Positions 26,295 through 34,569 of a DNA stretch of 64,000 bases are shown here, in pieces. Numbering within the stretch: the first letter of the stretch is position 1; each line of letters opens with the position of its first letter. This stretch comes from Falsigemmobacter faecalis (lineage in GTDB: Bacteria > Pseudomonadota > Alphaproteobacteria > Rhodobacterales > Rhodobacteraceae), in assembly GCF_003863335.1 (NCBI RefSeq), contig NZ_RRAZ01000013.1, positions 62,001 to 126,000 of the forward strand. Direction: 5' to 3'. The position numbers and the translations under genes were made by a program. The notes under the pieces are model-generated. The model was not told where the DNA came from and did not search any database. It worked only from the letters and a program-made list of their open reading frames with translations.

Positions 26295-26368
26295 TTGATT
26301 TTTTAATCGCAGAATCATATCATTATAGCGTCAGCTAGAGGCTGACCTGACAGGCACAGGAGCCAGCT
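26295..26368 (+). promoter_or_regulatory. leading-region leader module, copy c
   Basis: TTGATT (26295-26300), 17 nt, TATCAT (26318-26323), then the perfect hairpin GTCAGC-TAGAG-GCTGAC (26330-26346) and CACAGGAG (26356-26363) before the ATG at 26369. Confidence 0.7.
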
Positions 26369-26731
26369 ATGAACAATCACCACGCCATGTTTCTGTACAA
26401 TGAACAGCGCCGACACGAAGCGGCATTGTCCTCATGGGTGAACCAAGTCTGCTCGTGCCGCGATCTGAGCATGGCGCTCAGACTGGCCCGACATGCCCCC
26501 TCAGCAGGCGCGGTTCTGTCGGGTATGAGACACCTCACCAATGATCCACAAAGCCGTGCTGTCCAGCAGATTGATGCGTTTCTGACCCAAAAGTTGAAGA
26601 AGTCAGACGCAGAACAGAAATACGATCTGCTCCGACTTGCGAAGGGGATGCCTCAGTTCCGAAACCTCACGGCATGGGTGGTCGAAGAAACACGCCGATG
26701 CACCTCCAGTTCTAAGCATCAGGCTGGCTGA
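26369..26731 (+). CDS. hypothetical protein under leader module c
   Basis: A 120-aa basic, helical protein with no recognised family. Its 3' end overlaps the 3' end of the opposite-strand gene by 13 bp. Co-regulation with ssb and the ParB-domain gene is inferred from the leader. Confidence 0.62.
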   Translation: MNNHHAMFLYNEQRRHEAALSSWVNQVCSCRDLSMALRLARHAPSAGAVLSGMRHLTNDPQSRAVQQIDAFLTQKLKKSDAEQKYDLLRLAKGMPQFRNLTAWVVEETRRCTSSSKHQAG

Positions 26732-27156
26732 TGCGGCGGATTCAGGGAGTAGTCGAGCAACGCTTGTGCGAAAACACCCTTCAGGCAGTTCCTGCGCCAT
26801 TTCAGCGTTTGCTTGCAGTCGGTGGGGGAGAGCAAACCCAGAATATCGAGAGGACAGTCCACATGCTCCGGGCACTCAGCCTCATGGTGGATAATCGAAG
26901 CGATCGACTCTGGGGAGGGTCCGGAATACCGCATTTCTACCATCATGGCCGTGACAGCAAAATCCTTGGTGCCTTTTCTGGCAGCTTCCACAGCTACGTA
27001 GCAGACTCCTGCAAGATCCTCTGACTCAGGGGCTTCTGGCACGAAAACCGCCGTTTCAAGAAACTTGCACGTCAGATCCCGTGCACAAAGGAATTGCCCA
27101 AGGGATTTAAGACCCAATCTGGCCAAGGTCCCAGGGTCACTACAATCCAGCGGCAT
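26719..27156 (-). CDS. hypothetical protein
   Basis: A 145-aa protein starting at 27156 after GGAGGGACTT. It has eight cysteines, several in the second half (HHEAECPEHVDCPLDI), which may bind metal. Convergent with the preceding gene. No family recognised. Confidence 0.6.
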   Translation of the reverse strand: MPLDCSDPGTLARLGLKSLGQFLCARDLTCKFLETAVFVPEAPESEDLAGVCYVAVEAARKGTKDFAVTAMMVEMRYSGPSPESIASIIHHEAECPEHVDCPLDILGLLSPTDCKQTLKWRRNCLKGVFAQALLDYSLNPPHQPA

Positions 27157-27260
27157 AAGTCCCTCCGTATCAGTGTGTTAGACGGACTTCGGGATACACT
27201 CGCCTCAAGAAAAAATGAAGAAAATCCAACAAAGGTAGCCAAATGACGACAAACCATTAT

Positions 27261-27286
27261 CTATACGAAAGTATGAAAAGTATACA
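27261..27286. promoter_or_regulatory. overlapping short dyads upstream of LuxR-type gene
   Basis: ATAC-GAAA-GTAT (27263-27274) and GTAT...ATAC (27271-27285) overlap 12-35 bp before the LuxR start. The complement reads GTATACTTTTCATAC, sharing GTATACTTT with the large dyad at 16956-17006. A binding site for the LuxR-type protein is possible. Confidence 0.35.
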
Positions 27287-27297
27287 CGGCGGGCACG

Positions 27298-27978
27298 ATG
27301 AATTTCACAATGACTGAGAGAGCGGTCGAAAAACGCTTTCCAAACTTTGACTTATGGGATCGCAGGGTCAGAAAACTCGGTTCCCACGGCTATACAATTA
27401 CAATAAATATCCAAGTTCCGGACGCCGATCTGATCTACTCAACTTACAATCCTACTTGGCTAGAATACTACAAATTGAACGTTTTTGTTCTGCGTGATCC
27501 GGTCTTTCACTGGGGACTGTTGGGTGAAGGCGCGACCAGATGGTCAGAGATCAACCTTGGTGAGCTTGTAAACAGCCCTTACACCAACCGTGTCTTCGAA
27601 ATGGCCAGAGAGTTCGGCATGAACTACGGGGGCGTTGCAACGGCTCGGTCCACCTATGGTTACAAAGGAAGGTGCTATCTCTCCGTCGCCCGGCATGACC
27701 GCGAACTAACGGATGTTGAGCTTCAGGAACTGTCCGATCTTCTTGCCGAAGCCATTGCAGGATACCGAGACACCAGAGGCATGGGCAGTACGGAGATTGA
27801 GGTCGTGCAGTTGCTGGCCGATGGCTATACGCAGGAAGAAATCGCACAGATACTCGGACTGTCGAGGGCAGGTGTTCGTAAGCGCATCGAACGCGCACGG
27901 ATCGCAATGAATGCCACGAACTCTCTGCACATGATTGCCATCGCTGTTGAGCGCCGCCTGGTCCGCGTTTCGGGGTAA
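27298..27978 (+). CDS. LuxR-family regulator with autoinducer-binding domain
   Basis: The 226-aa protein has an N-terminal acyl-homoserine-lactone-binding-type domain (about 20-150) with YNPTWLEYYKLNVFVLRDPVFHW, matching the W...Y...D-P ligand-pocket pattern. The C-terminal GerE-type HTH is GYTQEEIAQILGLSRAGVRKRIERA (about 176-200). No synthase gene is in the window, so it acts as a LuxR solo or answers a signal made elsewhere. Such proteins control conjugation in some alphaproteobacteria, which fits this context. Confidence 0.88.
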   Translation: MNFTMTERAVEKRFPNFDLWDRRVRKLGSHGYTITINIQVPDADLIYSTYNPTWLEYYKLNVFVLRDPVFHWGLLGEGATRWSEINLGELVNSPYTNRVFEMAREFGMNYGGVATARSTYGYKGRCYLSVARHDRELTDVELQELSDLLAEAIAGYRDTRGMGSTEIEVVQLLADGYTQEEIAQILGLSRAGVRKRIERARIAMNATNSLHMIAIAVERRLVRVSG

Positions 27979-28062
27979 AATGAGCAGAAGCCTTTGGCTT
28001 ACACTCGATTAAAATCAGGACCATTCTCCAGTTAGATTATTGATTTCTATGTATTTTTTCCG

Positions 28063-28136
28063 TTGATTTCATTCAACGGAATGATAAGTTGTTGCAGCAC
28101 GCCTATAGGGCGTCAGACACGGCACAGGAGCCAGAT
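28063..28136 (+). promoter_or_regulatory. leading-region leader module, copy d
   Basis: TTGATT (28063-28068), 16 nt, TAAGTT (28085-28090), then the perfect hairpin ACGCC-TATAG-GGCGT (28099-28113) and CACAGGAG (28123-28130) before the ATG at 28137. Confidence 0.65.
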
Positions 28137-28442
28137 ATGACAACCCCTTTCAACACCCGCAGTGACCTTGCAGCCCATCCGGAGTTTTCCCATCTCAGTC
28201 TGGATAGCTCAGGCATCCCTTGCGTTTGGCTGAATACCTATGAGTGCGACAATGGCCACGAGCCGGAAAGCTGGTCAGAGGCATGATCATGCTGCTGCGA
28301 CGACGAATGCCCCCTGTGCGGCAAAGACATGTCGCCTGTCAGCACTTGGATAGGCCCCGAAAGCGGGGATGGGCGGGATTTGTGGGAAGACCTGCCTGAC
28401 GTGCCGGAGCAGGCAGAGGACGTTGGTAAAGAGGAGGATGGT
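28137..28442 (+). pseudogene. zinc-ribbon-like plasmid protein interrupted by in-frame TGA
   Basis: Translation from 28137 gives 49 residues ending ...HEPESWSEA and a TGA at 28284-28286. Directly after it, in the same frame, comes SCCCDDECPLCGKDMSP with a Cys-rich ribbon, and the frame stays open into the next gene. Small plasmid proteins of this type usually have W-x(2-3)-WSC-x-C-x-DECP-x-CG, so the TGA sits where a Trp (TGG) is expected. A nonsense mutation is most likely; readthrough is an alternative. Leader module d precedes it. Confidence 0.65.
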
Positions 28443-28796
28443 ATGAAGATCGACCGACACCTGAATGCAGCGAACGGACTGACTATTGCGCCTCGGAAGC
28501 CCCAGGCGTGGCATGATGTGGTCGAGGAAATCATGGTTGAGACCCGTGGCCTTGACGATAACGCCCGCCGCGCCGCCCGCGCGTTGCGCACGATCTACCC
28601 CGAATACGACGACGACACGGCCAAGACCGGTATCATGGACTGCCTTGCGGACATTCGGCACCTCTGCGATCTGATGGGCTGGTCATTCGCTGATTTGGAT
28701 AAGGACGCCCACTACAACTACAGCACGGAAGTTTCGGACTTTGGGGTGGCCGAGCACGCCAAGCTGCGAAGCGCAGTAGAAGCCGAATTGAACTGA
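28443..28796 (+). CDS. hypothetical acidic protein
   Basis: A 117-aa protein with a strong ribosome binding site (GAGGAGG, then 5 nt) before the ATG at 28443. It is in frame with the broken zinc-ribbon gene with no stop between them, so the two were either fused or the ancestral stop was lost. No family recognised. A terminator follows. Confidence 0.6.
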   Translation: MKIDRHLNAANGLTIAPRKPQAWHDVVEEIMVETRGLDDNARRAARALRTIYPEYDDDTAKTGIMDCLADIRHLCDLMGWSFADLDKDAHYNYSTEVSDFGVAEHAKLRSAVEAELN

Positions 28797-28801
28797 AAAC
28801 C

Positions 28802-28819
28802 AGGGCGCGAAAGCGCCCT
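28802..28819. terminator. bidirectional terminator
   Basis: AGGGCGC-GAAA-GCGCCCT is a GNRA-capped perfect hairpin between convergent genes. Confidence 0.75.
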
Positions 28820-29016
28820 TACTTATTGGAAGGCAGCCCGAGCTGCTTCCTTTCGCTCGGTGTCAGCTCTCGGCCGGTGTTGGTCAGATACTTGCCGGTA
28901 TTCAGAAAGGCCTGCTGCGCATGGGCCCTACGGTTCTCAACCGTGGTAGGATCAGCAGCGGCTGCCGCGCTCAGGCGTGCAGCGTAATCGGCTCTATAGG
29001 CTTCGCGGCGGGCCAT
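28819..29016 (-). CDS. small basic Ala/Arg-rich hypothetical protein
   Basis: From the ATG at 29016 the product is 65 aa (MARREAYRADYAARL...). The frame continues upstream to another ATG at 29070, which would overlap the MerR gene, so the start is uncertain. It marks the last backbone gene before the metal island; the island junction lies near its 5' end. Confidence 0.45.
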   Translation of the reverse strand: MARREAYRADYAARLSAAAAADPTTVENRRAHAQQAFLNTGKYLTNTGRELTPSERKQLGLPSNK

Positions 29017-29044
29017 ATAAGCTTCCACTCTTACGTGGTGCGTT

Positions 29045-29503
29045 TCAGACGTCCAGCGATTTATGATCATGTACAGTAGTTTCCGGACGAGAGTGATCGG
29101 TCGCGCAAAGCGAATGGTCACCCAGCACTTCGATCACGCGGCAATCGGCAATCTTGCCGCCTGCACATTGCAGGACCATGCGCTCGAGTTCGGCTTTCAG
29201 CGCGGTCAGGCGCGCAAGGCGGCTTTCGACTTCGACCAGTTGCGACCTTGCGATGGCATCTGCGGCGGCGCAGGACTGATCCGGCTTATCCGACAGGCTC
29301 AAAAGATCTCGGATCGCTTCTAGCGTGAAGCCAAGATCGCGCGCATGCCGGATGAACGCCAGACGCTCCATCGCCTTGCGGCCATAGAGTCTCTGGTTGC
29401 CCGAACTGCGTTCAGCTTCGGGCAGGAGGCCGATCTGCTCGTAGTAGCGGATCGTCGGAACCTTCACCCCAGCGGCCTCGCCCAGTTTTCCGATGGTCAG
29501 CAT
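29045..29503 (-). CDS. MerR-family metal-responsive regulator (ZntR/CadR-like)
   Basis: The 152-aa protein starts at 29503 after AAGGGG. It has the MerR HTH (MLTIGKLGEAAGVKVPTIRYYE) and dimerisation helix, with C78, C113, C121 and C133. The first three match the ZntR metal ligands (C79, C114, C124), so zinc, cadmium or lead sensing is expected. Divergent from zntA, with a typical long-spacer MerR promoter between them. The last ~16 residues (after CATDH) are unlike relatives and may derive from the island junction. Confidence 0.88.
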   Translation of the reverse strand: MLTIGKLGEAAGVKVPTIRYYEQIGLLPEAERSSGNQRLYGRKAMERLAFIRHARDLGFTLEAIRDLLSLSDKPDQSCAAADAIARSQLVEVESRLARLTALKAELERMVLQCAGGKIADCRVIEVLGDHSLCATDHSRPETTVHDHKSLDV

Positions 29504-29513
29504 CAGATTCCCC

Positions 29514-29544
29514 TTGAAGCTATAGTTGCTAGAGACATTAGGTT
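29514..29544 (+). promoter_or_regulatory. MerR-type operator/promoter of zntA
   Basis: TTGAAG (29514-29519) and TAGGTT (29539-29544) are 19 nt apart, the over-long spacer that MerR regulators correct. The spacer starts with the dyad CTATAGTTGCTAGAG (29520-29534), close to known CadR/PbrR/ZntR operators. Confidence 0.85.
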
Positions 29545-29592
29545 GCTGATTCGATAAAAGCAACTGCCCGCTCAGCGGCAGGAGGAATGACG

Positions 29593-31878
29593 ATGTCAGA
29601 AGCTGTACGCGAAACATCCTGTGACTGGACGGTAACGGGCATGGACTGCGGTTCCTGCGCGACCAAGATCAAGGATGCGGTGGCGCGCCTGCCGGGGGTG
29701 AGCGGCGTCGAGGTCGGGATCATGACAGAACGCCTGCGGCTGACGCTGGATGAGGCGCAGACCGGGCGGGACAAGATCGAAAAGACCGTCCGTGCGCTTG
29801 GCTATGAGATTGCGCCGCGCGCTGCCGGTGCGAAGAAGGATTTTGTGCTGCCCGGCACCCATGACGGGCACGACCATGACCATGCGGCACATGAGGGCCA
29901 CGATCACGCCGGGCACGACCACGGCCCGAAGGCGGCCGCCGCAAAGCGCGACGAAAGCGGTCACGGCAGCCCCGGCCATGTCCACGACGACCCCGCCGAC
30001 CGCGGCAAGCGCTGGTATCAGACGGCCAAGGGCAAGCTGGTAATCTTCACAGCGCTTCTGTTGGGTGCGGCTTGGATCATCGAGTATCTGGCGCCCGAGA
30101 TCGGCAAATGGGCCTTCGTCGCGGCCTGTCTGATCGGCGTGGCCCCGGTGGCGCAGCGTGCCTTTGCGGCTTTGCGCATGGGGCAGCCCTTCACCATCGA
30201 AAGCCTGATGACCATAGCCGCCATCGGCGCGCTGTTCATCGACGCTGCGGAAGAGGCGGCGCTGGTCGTCTTCCTGTTCGCCGTGGGCGAGGTGCTGGAG
30301 GGCGTCGCGGCGGGTAAGGCGCGCGACGGGATCCGGGCCTTGGCGAACCTTGTCCCGAAGACCGCACAACTGGTCACCGGCGACACCACCCGTGAGGTGC
30401 CCGCCGCAAGCCTGACCATCGGCCAGACCGTGCTTGTTCGCCCCGGCGACCGGATTCCAGCCGATGGCGAGATCGTGGATGGCTCCTCGGGCGTGGACGA
30501 AAGCCCGGTTACCGGCGAAAGCGTGCCCAAGACGCGCGGGCCGGGGGATGCGGTCTTTGCTGGCGCAATCAACACCGAGGCCGCGCTCCGGGTAAAGGTC
30601 ACCAAGGGCGCGGAAGACAACACCATCGCCCGCATCATCCGCCTTGTCGAAGAGGCCGAAGAGGCCCGCGCGCCGACCGAACGTTTCATCGATCGGTTCA
30701 GCCGCTGGTATATGCCCGCCATTGTCGCCGTAGCGGCTTTGGTGGTGTTGGTGCCGCCGCTGGCGTTCGGTCAGCCTTGGGACACTTGGGTTTATCGCGG
30801 CCTTGCCTTGCTCCTGATCGGCTGCCCTTGCGCGCTGGTCATCTCAGTCCCCGCCTCCATCGCTTCGGCCATGTCCACCGGGGCGCGGCGCGGGCTCTTG
30901 ATGAAGGGTGGCGCCGTGATCGAGGCTGCGGCGAAGGTCGATGTCGTGACCTTCGACAAGACCGGGACTCTGACGCATGGCCGCCCGCAAGTGACGGATC
31001 TTGTGCTGTTCGGGGCCACCACGGAAGCCGAGCTTCTGGCCGTTGCGGCAGGGGTCGAAATGGGGTCGAGCCACCCGCTCGCCATCGCCATCCTGAACAA
31101 GGCCAAAGACGCAGGCGTGACCGCGCTGCCATCGCAGGATGCCAAGGCGCTGATGGGCAAAGGGGTTGTCGCGACCGTGGGCGGCGTGCCCGCATGGGTA
31201 GCCTCTCCGCGATACGCGATGGAGCATGGCGGGCTCGATGGCCTTGGTCTGCGGCAGGCGACGATTTTCGAAGAGGATGGTAAGACCGCGGTCGCCGTGT
31301 TCCGCGAAAAAAACCTGCTTGGCCTGATCGCCATGCGGGACGAGCCGCGGGCGGATGCCAAAGACGCGGTGCGCCAGTTGACGGCGATGGGGGTGACATC
31401 GGTGATCCTGACCGGGGACAACCCGCGAACGGCTGCCGCCATCGCCGGAAGCCTCGGGCTGAAGTTCGAAGCCGACATGATGCCCGAGGACAAGCTTGCC
31501 TACATCCGCGAGATCGGCTCCAAAGGCGGCGTCATGATGATCGGCGACGGTATCAACGACGCCCCCGCGCTGAAACAGGCGAGTGTCGGCGTGGCGATGG
31601 GATCGGGCACCGATGTGGCGCTGGAAACCGCCGATGCGGCGATCCTGCGCGACCGTGTCACCGACATTCCAGCCACGATCCGGCTGTCGCGCGCGGCAAT
31701 GGCCAATATCCGCCAGAACGTTACCATCGCGCTTGGCCTGAAGGCGGTGTTCCTGGTGACCTCGGTCTTCGGCCTGACCGGCCTCTGGATCGCAATTCTG
31801 GCCGATACCGGTGCAACCGTGCTGGTGACGCTGAACGCGCTGCGCCTGCTGCGGTTCAATCCGGAACGGGAGGCGTAA
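29593..31878 (+). CDS. zntA: Zn/Cd/Pb-exporting P1B-type ATPase
   Basis: The 761-aa protein pumps Zn, Cd or Pb out of the cytoplasm at the cost of ATP. Domains in order: an HMA domain with GMDCGSC; a His-rich region (about 90-125) of HDHDH-type repeats; membrane helices; the TGES-type actuator motif (VTGESVPK); the CPC metal motif (C411); DKTGT with phosphorylated D455; a SSHPLA nucleotide-domain motif and GDGINDAPAL. The ATG at 29593 is preferred because GGAGGA abuts the ATG at 29587. Divergent MerR control is clear from the promoter. Confidence 0.95.
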   Translation: MSEAVRETSCDWTVTGMDCGSCATKIKDAVARLPGVSGVEVGIMTERLRLTLDEAQTGRDKIEKTVRALGYEIAPRAAGAKKDFVLPGTHDGHDHDHAAHEGHDHAGHDHGPKAAAAKRDESGHGSPGHVHDDPADRGKRWYQTAKGKLVIFTALLLGAAWIIEYLAPEIGKWAFVAACLIGVAPVAQRAFAALRMGQPFTIESLMTIAAIGALFIDAAEEAALVVFLFAVGEVLEGVAAGKARDGIRALANLVPKTAQLVTGDTTREVPAASLTIGQTVLVRPGDRIPADGEIVDGSSGVDESPVTGESVPKTRGPGDAVFAGAINTEAALRVKVTKGAEDNTIARIIRLVEEAEEARAPTERFIDRFSRWYMPAIVAVAALVVLVPPLAFGQPWDTWVYRGLALLLIGCPCALVISVPASIASAMSTGARRGLLMKGGAVIEAAAKVDVVTFDKTGTLTHGRPQVTDLVLFGATTEAELLAVAAGVEMGSSHPLAIAILNKAKDAGVTALPSQDAKALMGKGVVATVGGVPAWVASPRYAMEHGGLDGLGLRQATIFEEDGKTAVAVFREKNLLGLIAMRDEPRADAKDAVRQLTAMGVTSVILTGDNPRTAAAIAGSLGLKFEADMMPEDKLAYIREIGSKGGVMMIGDGINDAPALKQASVGVAMGSGTDVALETADAAILRDRVTDIPATIRLSRAAMANIRQNVTIALGLKAVFLVTSVFGLTGLWIAILADTGATVLVTLNALRLLRFNPEREA

Positions 31879-31882
31879 GGCA

Positions 31883-32506
31883 ATGATCTCAGGCTTCGGC
31901 TGGGCCACGCTGGCCCTTCTATTCGGCTATCTGGCGCTGTTTTTCTGGGGCAGCGCGCTGGCCGCACAAGCGGCGGGGCGTCCAGTCTGGCTCTTTGCGC
32001 GTGCCACCGGGCGCGACCGGCTGGCCGCCATGGGGTTCCGCGTGGCCTTTGCCCTGGCGTTCTTTGGGCCGCTTCTTTGGCTCGCCGTGCCTATGCTGCA
32101 CAAGATCGATCCGCTTTGGACCGAGGGGCGCGGCGTCCTCCTTGGTCTGATCGGGGTCTTTGTCGCAGGGCTCGGCGCGATGGTGGCCTTTGCCGCGCAG
32201 ATGTCGATGGGATCATCCTGGCGCGTCGGCGTGGTGGGCGGCGAGACGGGCGATCTGGTCTCGGGCGGGCTTTACCGCTTCAGCCGCAACCCAACCTTTG
32301 TGGGACAGGCGGCGCTGCTGACGGGTGTTGCCATGGCGGTTCCAGCAATCCCGACGATCCTGGCCCCGCTCATGTTCCTCTGGTCGGCCAGCACGCAAGT
32401 CCGGTCAGAGGAGGCTGCCCTACGCGCGTCAATCGGGCCGGACTACGACCAATACACCGCATCGGTTCCCCGCTGGATCGGCATGAAGGGCAAGACTGTT
32501 CAATGA
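31883..32506 (+). CDS. isoprenylcysteine carboxyl methyltransferase-like membrane protein
   Basis: A 207-aa protein with about five hydrophobic segments and the C-terminal ICMT/PEMT motif GLYRFSRNPTFVGQ (about residues 130-143), followed by RSEEAALRASIGPDYDQY. Such proteins use S-adenosylmethionine to methylate membrane substrates; the bacterial substrate is unknown. It follows zntA by 4 bp, and its stop overlaps the lspA start (ATGA), so it is in the zntA operon. Confidence 0.85.
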   Translation: MISGFGWATLALLFGYLALFFWGSALAAQAAGRPVWLFARATGRDRLAAMGFRVAFALAFFGPLLWLAVPMLHKIDPLWTEGRGVLLGLIGVFVAGLGAMVAFAAQMSMGSSWRVGVVGGETGDLVSGGLYRFSRNPTFVGQAALLTGVAMAVPAIPTILAPLMFLWSASTQVRSEEAALRASIGPDYDQYTASVPRWIGMKGKTVQ

Positions 32507-32988
32507 CCAAGGCGATGCTTATTTCCCTGATCGCTGCCGCAGTGTTGGCAGACCAATTGACCAAGGCGGCGGCGCTGTCGCTGCTATCGCAGGGGACTGC
32601 GGTCCCGGTCCTGCCGGGTTTCAACTTTTCCCTCGGGTTCAATACCGGCGCGAGCTTTGGCATGATGGGCGGGTTCATGGCGGGTAAGCCCCTCCTGATG
32701 GCGGGGCTGACGGGCGCGCTGACCATCGCCTTCGCCGTCATGGCATTCCGGGCGCAACATGCTTTAGAAAGGGCAGGCTTTGCATTGGTCGTGGGCGGGG
32801 CGCTTGGCAACATCATCGACCGGCTTCGGCAGGGTGCCGTGACTGATTTCCTTGATTTCTATTGGCGTGACTGGCACTGGCCTACGTTCAACGTTGCCGA
32901 TATCTGCATCACCTTGGGCGCGGTCCTGATCCTTCTCGCCTCGCTTCACCTTCGCCGCCGCAAGGAGCCGGTTCTTGACCAAAGCTGA
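32503..32988 (+). CDS. lspA: lipoprotein signal peptidase (signal peptidase II)
   Basis: The 161-aa inner-membrane aspartyl protease cleaves prolipoprotein signal peptides. It shows DQLTK near residue 17, FNTGASFG, GNIIDR with D106, and FNVADI with D133, the two catalytic aspartates. Four membrane helices are predicted. Copies of lspA linked to metal-efflux ATPases are known on mobile elements. Here it is translationally coupled to the gene before it and overlaps dsbB downstream. Confidence 0.93.
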   Translation: MTKAMLISLIAAAVLADQLTKAAALSLLSQGTAVPVLPGFNFSLGFNTGASFGMMGGFMAGKPLLMAGLTGALTIAFAVMAFRAQHALERAGFALVVGGALGNIIDRLRQGAVTDFLDFYWRDWHWPTFNVADICITLGAVLILLASLHLRRRKEPVLDQS

Positions 32989-33412
32989 TCCGCAATCCAT
33001 GTCGCGCGACGACCTTACCTTGACTGCGGCCTTCTTGATCGCTCTGGCGGCCACGCTTGGTGCGCTCTTCATCGGTGAGGTGCTGGGCCAGATGCCCTGC
33101 ACGCTCTGTTGGTATCAGCGCATCGCCATGTTCCCCTTGGTGCCGATCCTTGGCCTGTCGCTCTGGCAGGGCGACGGCATGGCGCGCGCCTATGGCTTGC
33201 CGTTGGCCCTCTCCGGGCTGGCGCTGGCGGCCTGGCATTCGGGGCTTTACGCAGGGTTTTTGCCCGCACCGATCGTGCCATGCACTGAAAATGGCCCCTC
33301 CTGCACCGGTGAGGCGCAGATGATCCTTGGCCTGCCGATCCCCTATCTCTCAACGGTCGCCTTTGCGGCGATCCTTGCCTGTCTCATCCTGCCGAAAGGA
33401 CACCGCACATGA
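32975..33412 (+). CDS. dsbB: disulfide bond formation protein B
   Basis: The 145-aa membrane protein reoxidises DsbA and passes electrons to quinone. Both catalytic pairs are present: C42-C45 (PCTLC) and C103/C110 (PCTENGPSC). The TTG at 32975 is taken as start because AAGGAG lies 7 nt upstream; the ATG at 32999 is an alternative. It overlaps lspA by 14 bp and dsbA by 4 bp. Confidence 0.9.
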   Translation: MTKADPQSMSRDDLTLTAAFLIALAATLGALFIGEVLGQMPCTLCWYQRIAMFPLVPILGLSLWQGDGMARAYGLPLALSGLALAAWHSGLYAGFLPAPIVPCTENGPSCTGEAQMILGLPIPYLSTVAFAAILACLILPKGHRT

Positions 33413-34068
33413 ACCGCCGCACCCTTATCCTTGGAGCCTCCGCACTTGGTGTTGCTGCCTTCGCGGGTGGCGCCTTCGTGCAGAAGCAGCGCCGCGACGC
33501 CGAGGCAGAAGCGGCGACCGCCGCCACGCCAACCGAGGATCAGGTCCTCTTGGTCCGTGACTACTCCCCTAGGTTCGGCCCCGCCGATGCCCCCGTCACA
33601 CTGGTTGAATTCTTCGATCCCTCCTGCGAGGCCTGCCGTGCATACCACCCCGTGGTGCAGGAAATCCGGCGGCAGTTTCCCACACAGGTCCGCGTCGTGC
33701 TGCGCTACACCGTCTTTCACGAAGGCTCGGACGAGGCGGTGCGGATACTCGAGGCCGCCCGGATGCAGGACAAGTTCGAGCCGGTGCTGGACGCGCTTCT
33801 GGAACAACAGCCCGGCTGGGCCGTTCATGGCTCGCCCGAGATGGATGTCGCCTGGGAAATCGCCGGAGCCGCAGGTCTCGATCTGGAGAAGGCGGAAACC
33901 GACCAGTTCTTTCCGGGGATCACGGGCATCCTGAACCAGGATGCAGCCGATGTCGAAGCCTTGGCCATTCGCCAGACGCCGACTTTCTTCCTGAACGGCA
34001 AGCGGCTGGAGAACTTCAGCGCCGACAGCCTGATTGCCGATGTGCGGTTCGCGGTCGAGAATAGCTGA
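33409..34068 (+). CDS. DsbA-family thiol:disulfide oxidoreductase
   Basis: The 219-aa periplasmic protein begins with a twin-arginine-like signal (MNRRTLILGA). Its thioredoxin fold has the active site CEAC (C73, C76) in FFDPSCEACRAYH and the cis-Pro loop RQTPTFFLNG near residue 190. It probably works with the overlapping dsbB. It may oxidise or reduce envelope metal-handling proteins of the island; that is inference. Confidence 0.9.
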   Translation: MNRRTLILGASALGVAAFAGGAFVQKQRRDAEAEAATAATPTEDQVLLVRDYSPRFGPADAPVTLVEFFDPSCEACRAYHPVVQEIRRQFPTQVRVVLRYTVFHEGSDEAVRILEAARMQDKFEPVLDALLEQQPGWAVHGSPEMDVAWEIAGAAGLDLEKAETDQFFPGITGILNQDAADVEALAIRQTPTFFLNGKRLENFSADSLIADVRFAVENS

Positions 34069-34120
34069 CGCCTCGTCTCTCTTTCGTCGGGCCGCAAGAC
34101 TAGTGCAGACGCTTGCCTGA

Positions 34121-34348
34121 CTATCCTCCGCAACATGAATGGTCCGCCTGAACTGGCGGGCATGCCACGTCGCCATATGAACAAAAGACGCAGCAATCGC
34201 CCGTTTTCGGTCGAAGTCTGGCACTGCAGTTGGCGCAGACGTGAACGAACTGGCAAGCGTCTACTGGCATTTGTTCCAATGAGCGGTGCCCGCAGTCCGG
34301 GCAAGTCAGTGTCGAATGGAGAATGGGTTGACCGGCCACGTTGATCAC
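34121..34348 (-). CDS. GDCCVxC-domain protein
   Basis: The 75-aa protein has an N-terminal zinc-ribbon (CPDCGH ... CANC) and the diagnostic C-terminal GDCCVFCSYG then CPPVQ, ending in SCCGG. This is the GDCCVxC family, whose relatives sometimes carry selenocysteine and are often found near metal-resistance genes. All family positions are Cys here. It begins with GTG overlapping the stop of the HMA gene. Function unknown; metal binding is likely. Confidence 0.88.
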   Translation of the reverse strand: MINVAGQPILHSTLTCPDCGHRSLEQMPVDACQFVHVCANCSARLRPKTGDCCVFCSYGDVACPPVQADHSCCGG

Positions 34349-34551
34349 CCCGTAACGCGCGCCGGGTAGCCCGCATCAGTCGACGCAGTTGCAATGGCGT
34401 GTGCACTGGTCGCTGCGGTGTCGAAGACGACCTTGGCGGTGCGCGCCTCAAAATCGATCTCGACAGAGCGGACACCTGTGACACCCTCCATCGCGCTCTT
34501 GACCGTCACGGGGCAAAGCGCGCAGGTCATGTTGTCGATCACGAAGGACAT
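34345..34551 (-). CDS. HMA-domain metal chaperone (MerP/CopZ-like)
   Basis: The 68-aa single HMA domain has the metal site MTCALC near residue 8 and a ferredoxin-like pattern. It lacks a signal peptide, so it is probably cytoplasmic. GGAG lies 5 nt before the ATG. It is coupled to the GDCCVxC gene and lies 18 bp after mntR on the same strand. Confidence 0.88.
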   Translation of the reverse strand: MSFVIDNMTCALCPVTVKSAMEGVTGVRSVEIDFEARTAKVVFDTAATSAHAIATASTDAGYPARVTG

Positions 34552-34569
34552 CGTTGCTCCAGCCTGCGC

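Noticed and set aside
28284-28286. TGA as a selenocysteine codon
   Set aside because: No SECIS-like hairpin is obvious just after it and relatives appear to have Trp at this position, so a TGG to TGA change is simpler.
34121-34348. Selenoprotein version of the GDCCVxC family
   Set aside because: All family positions are Cys codons and there is no in-frame TGA.
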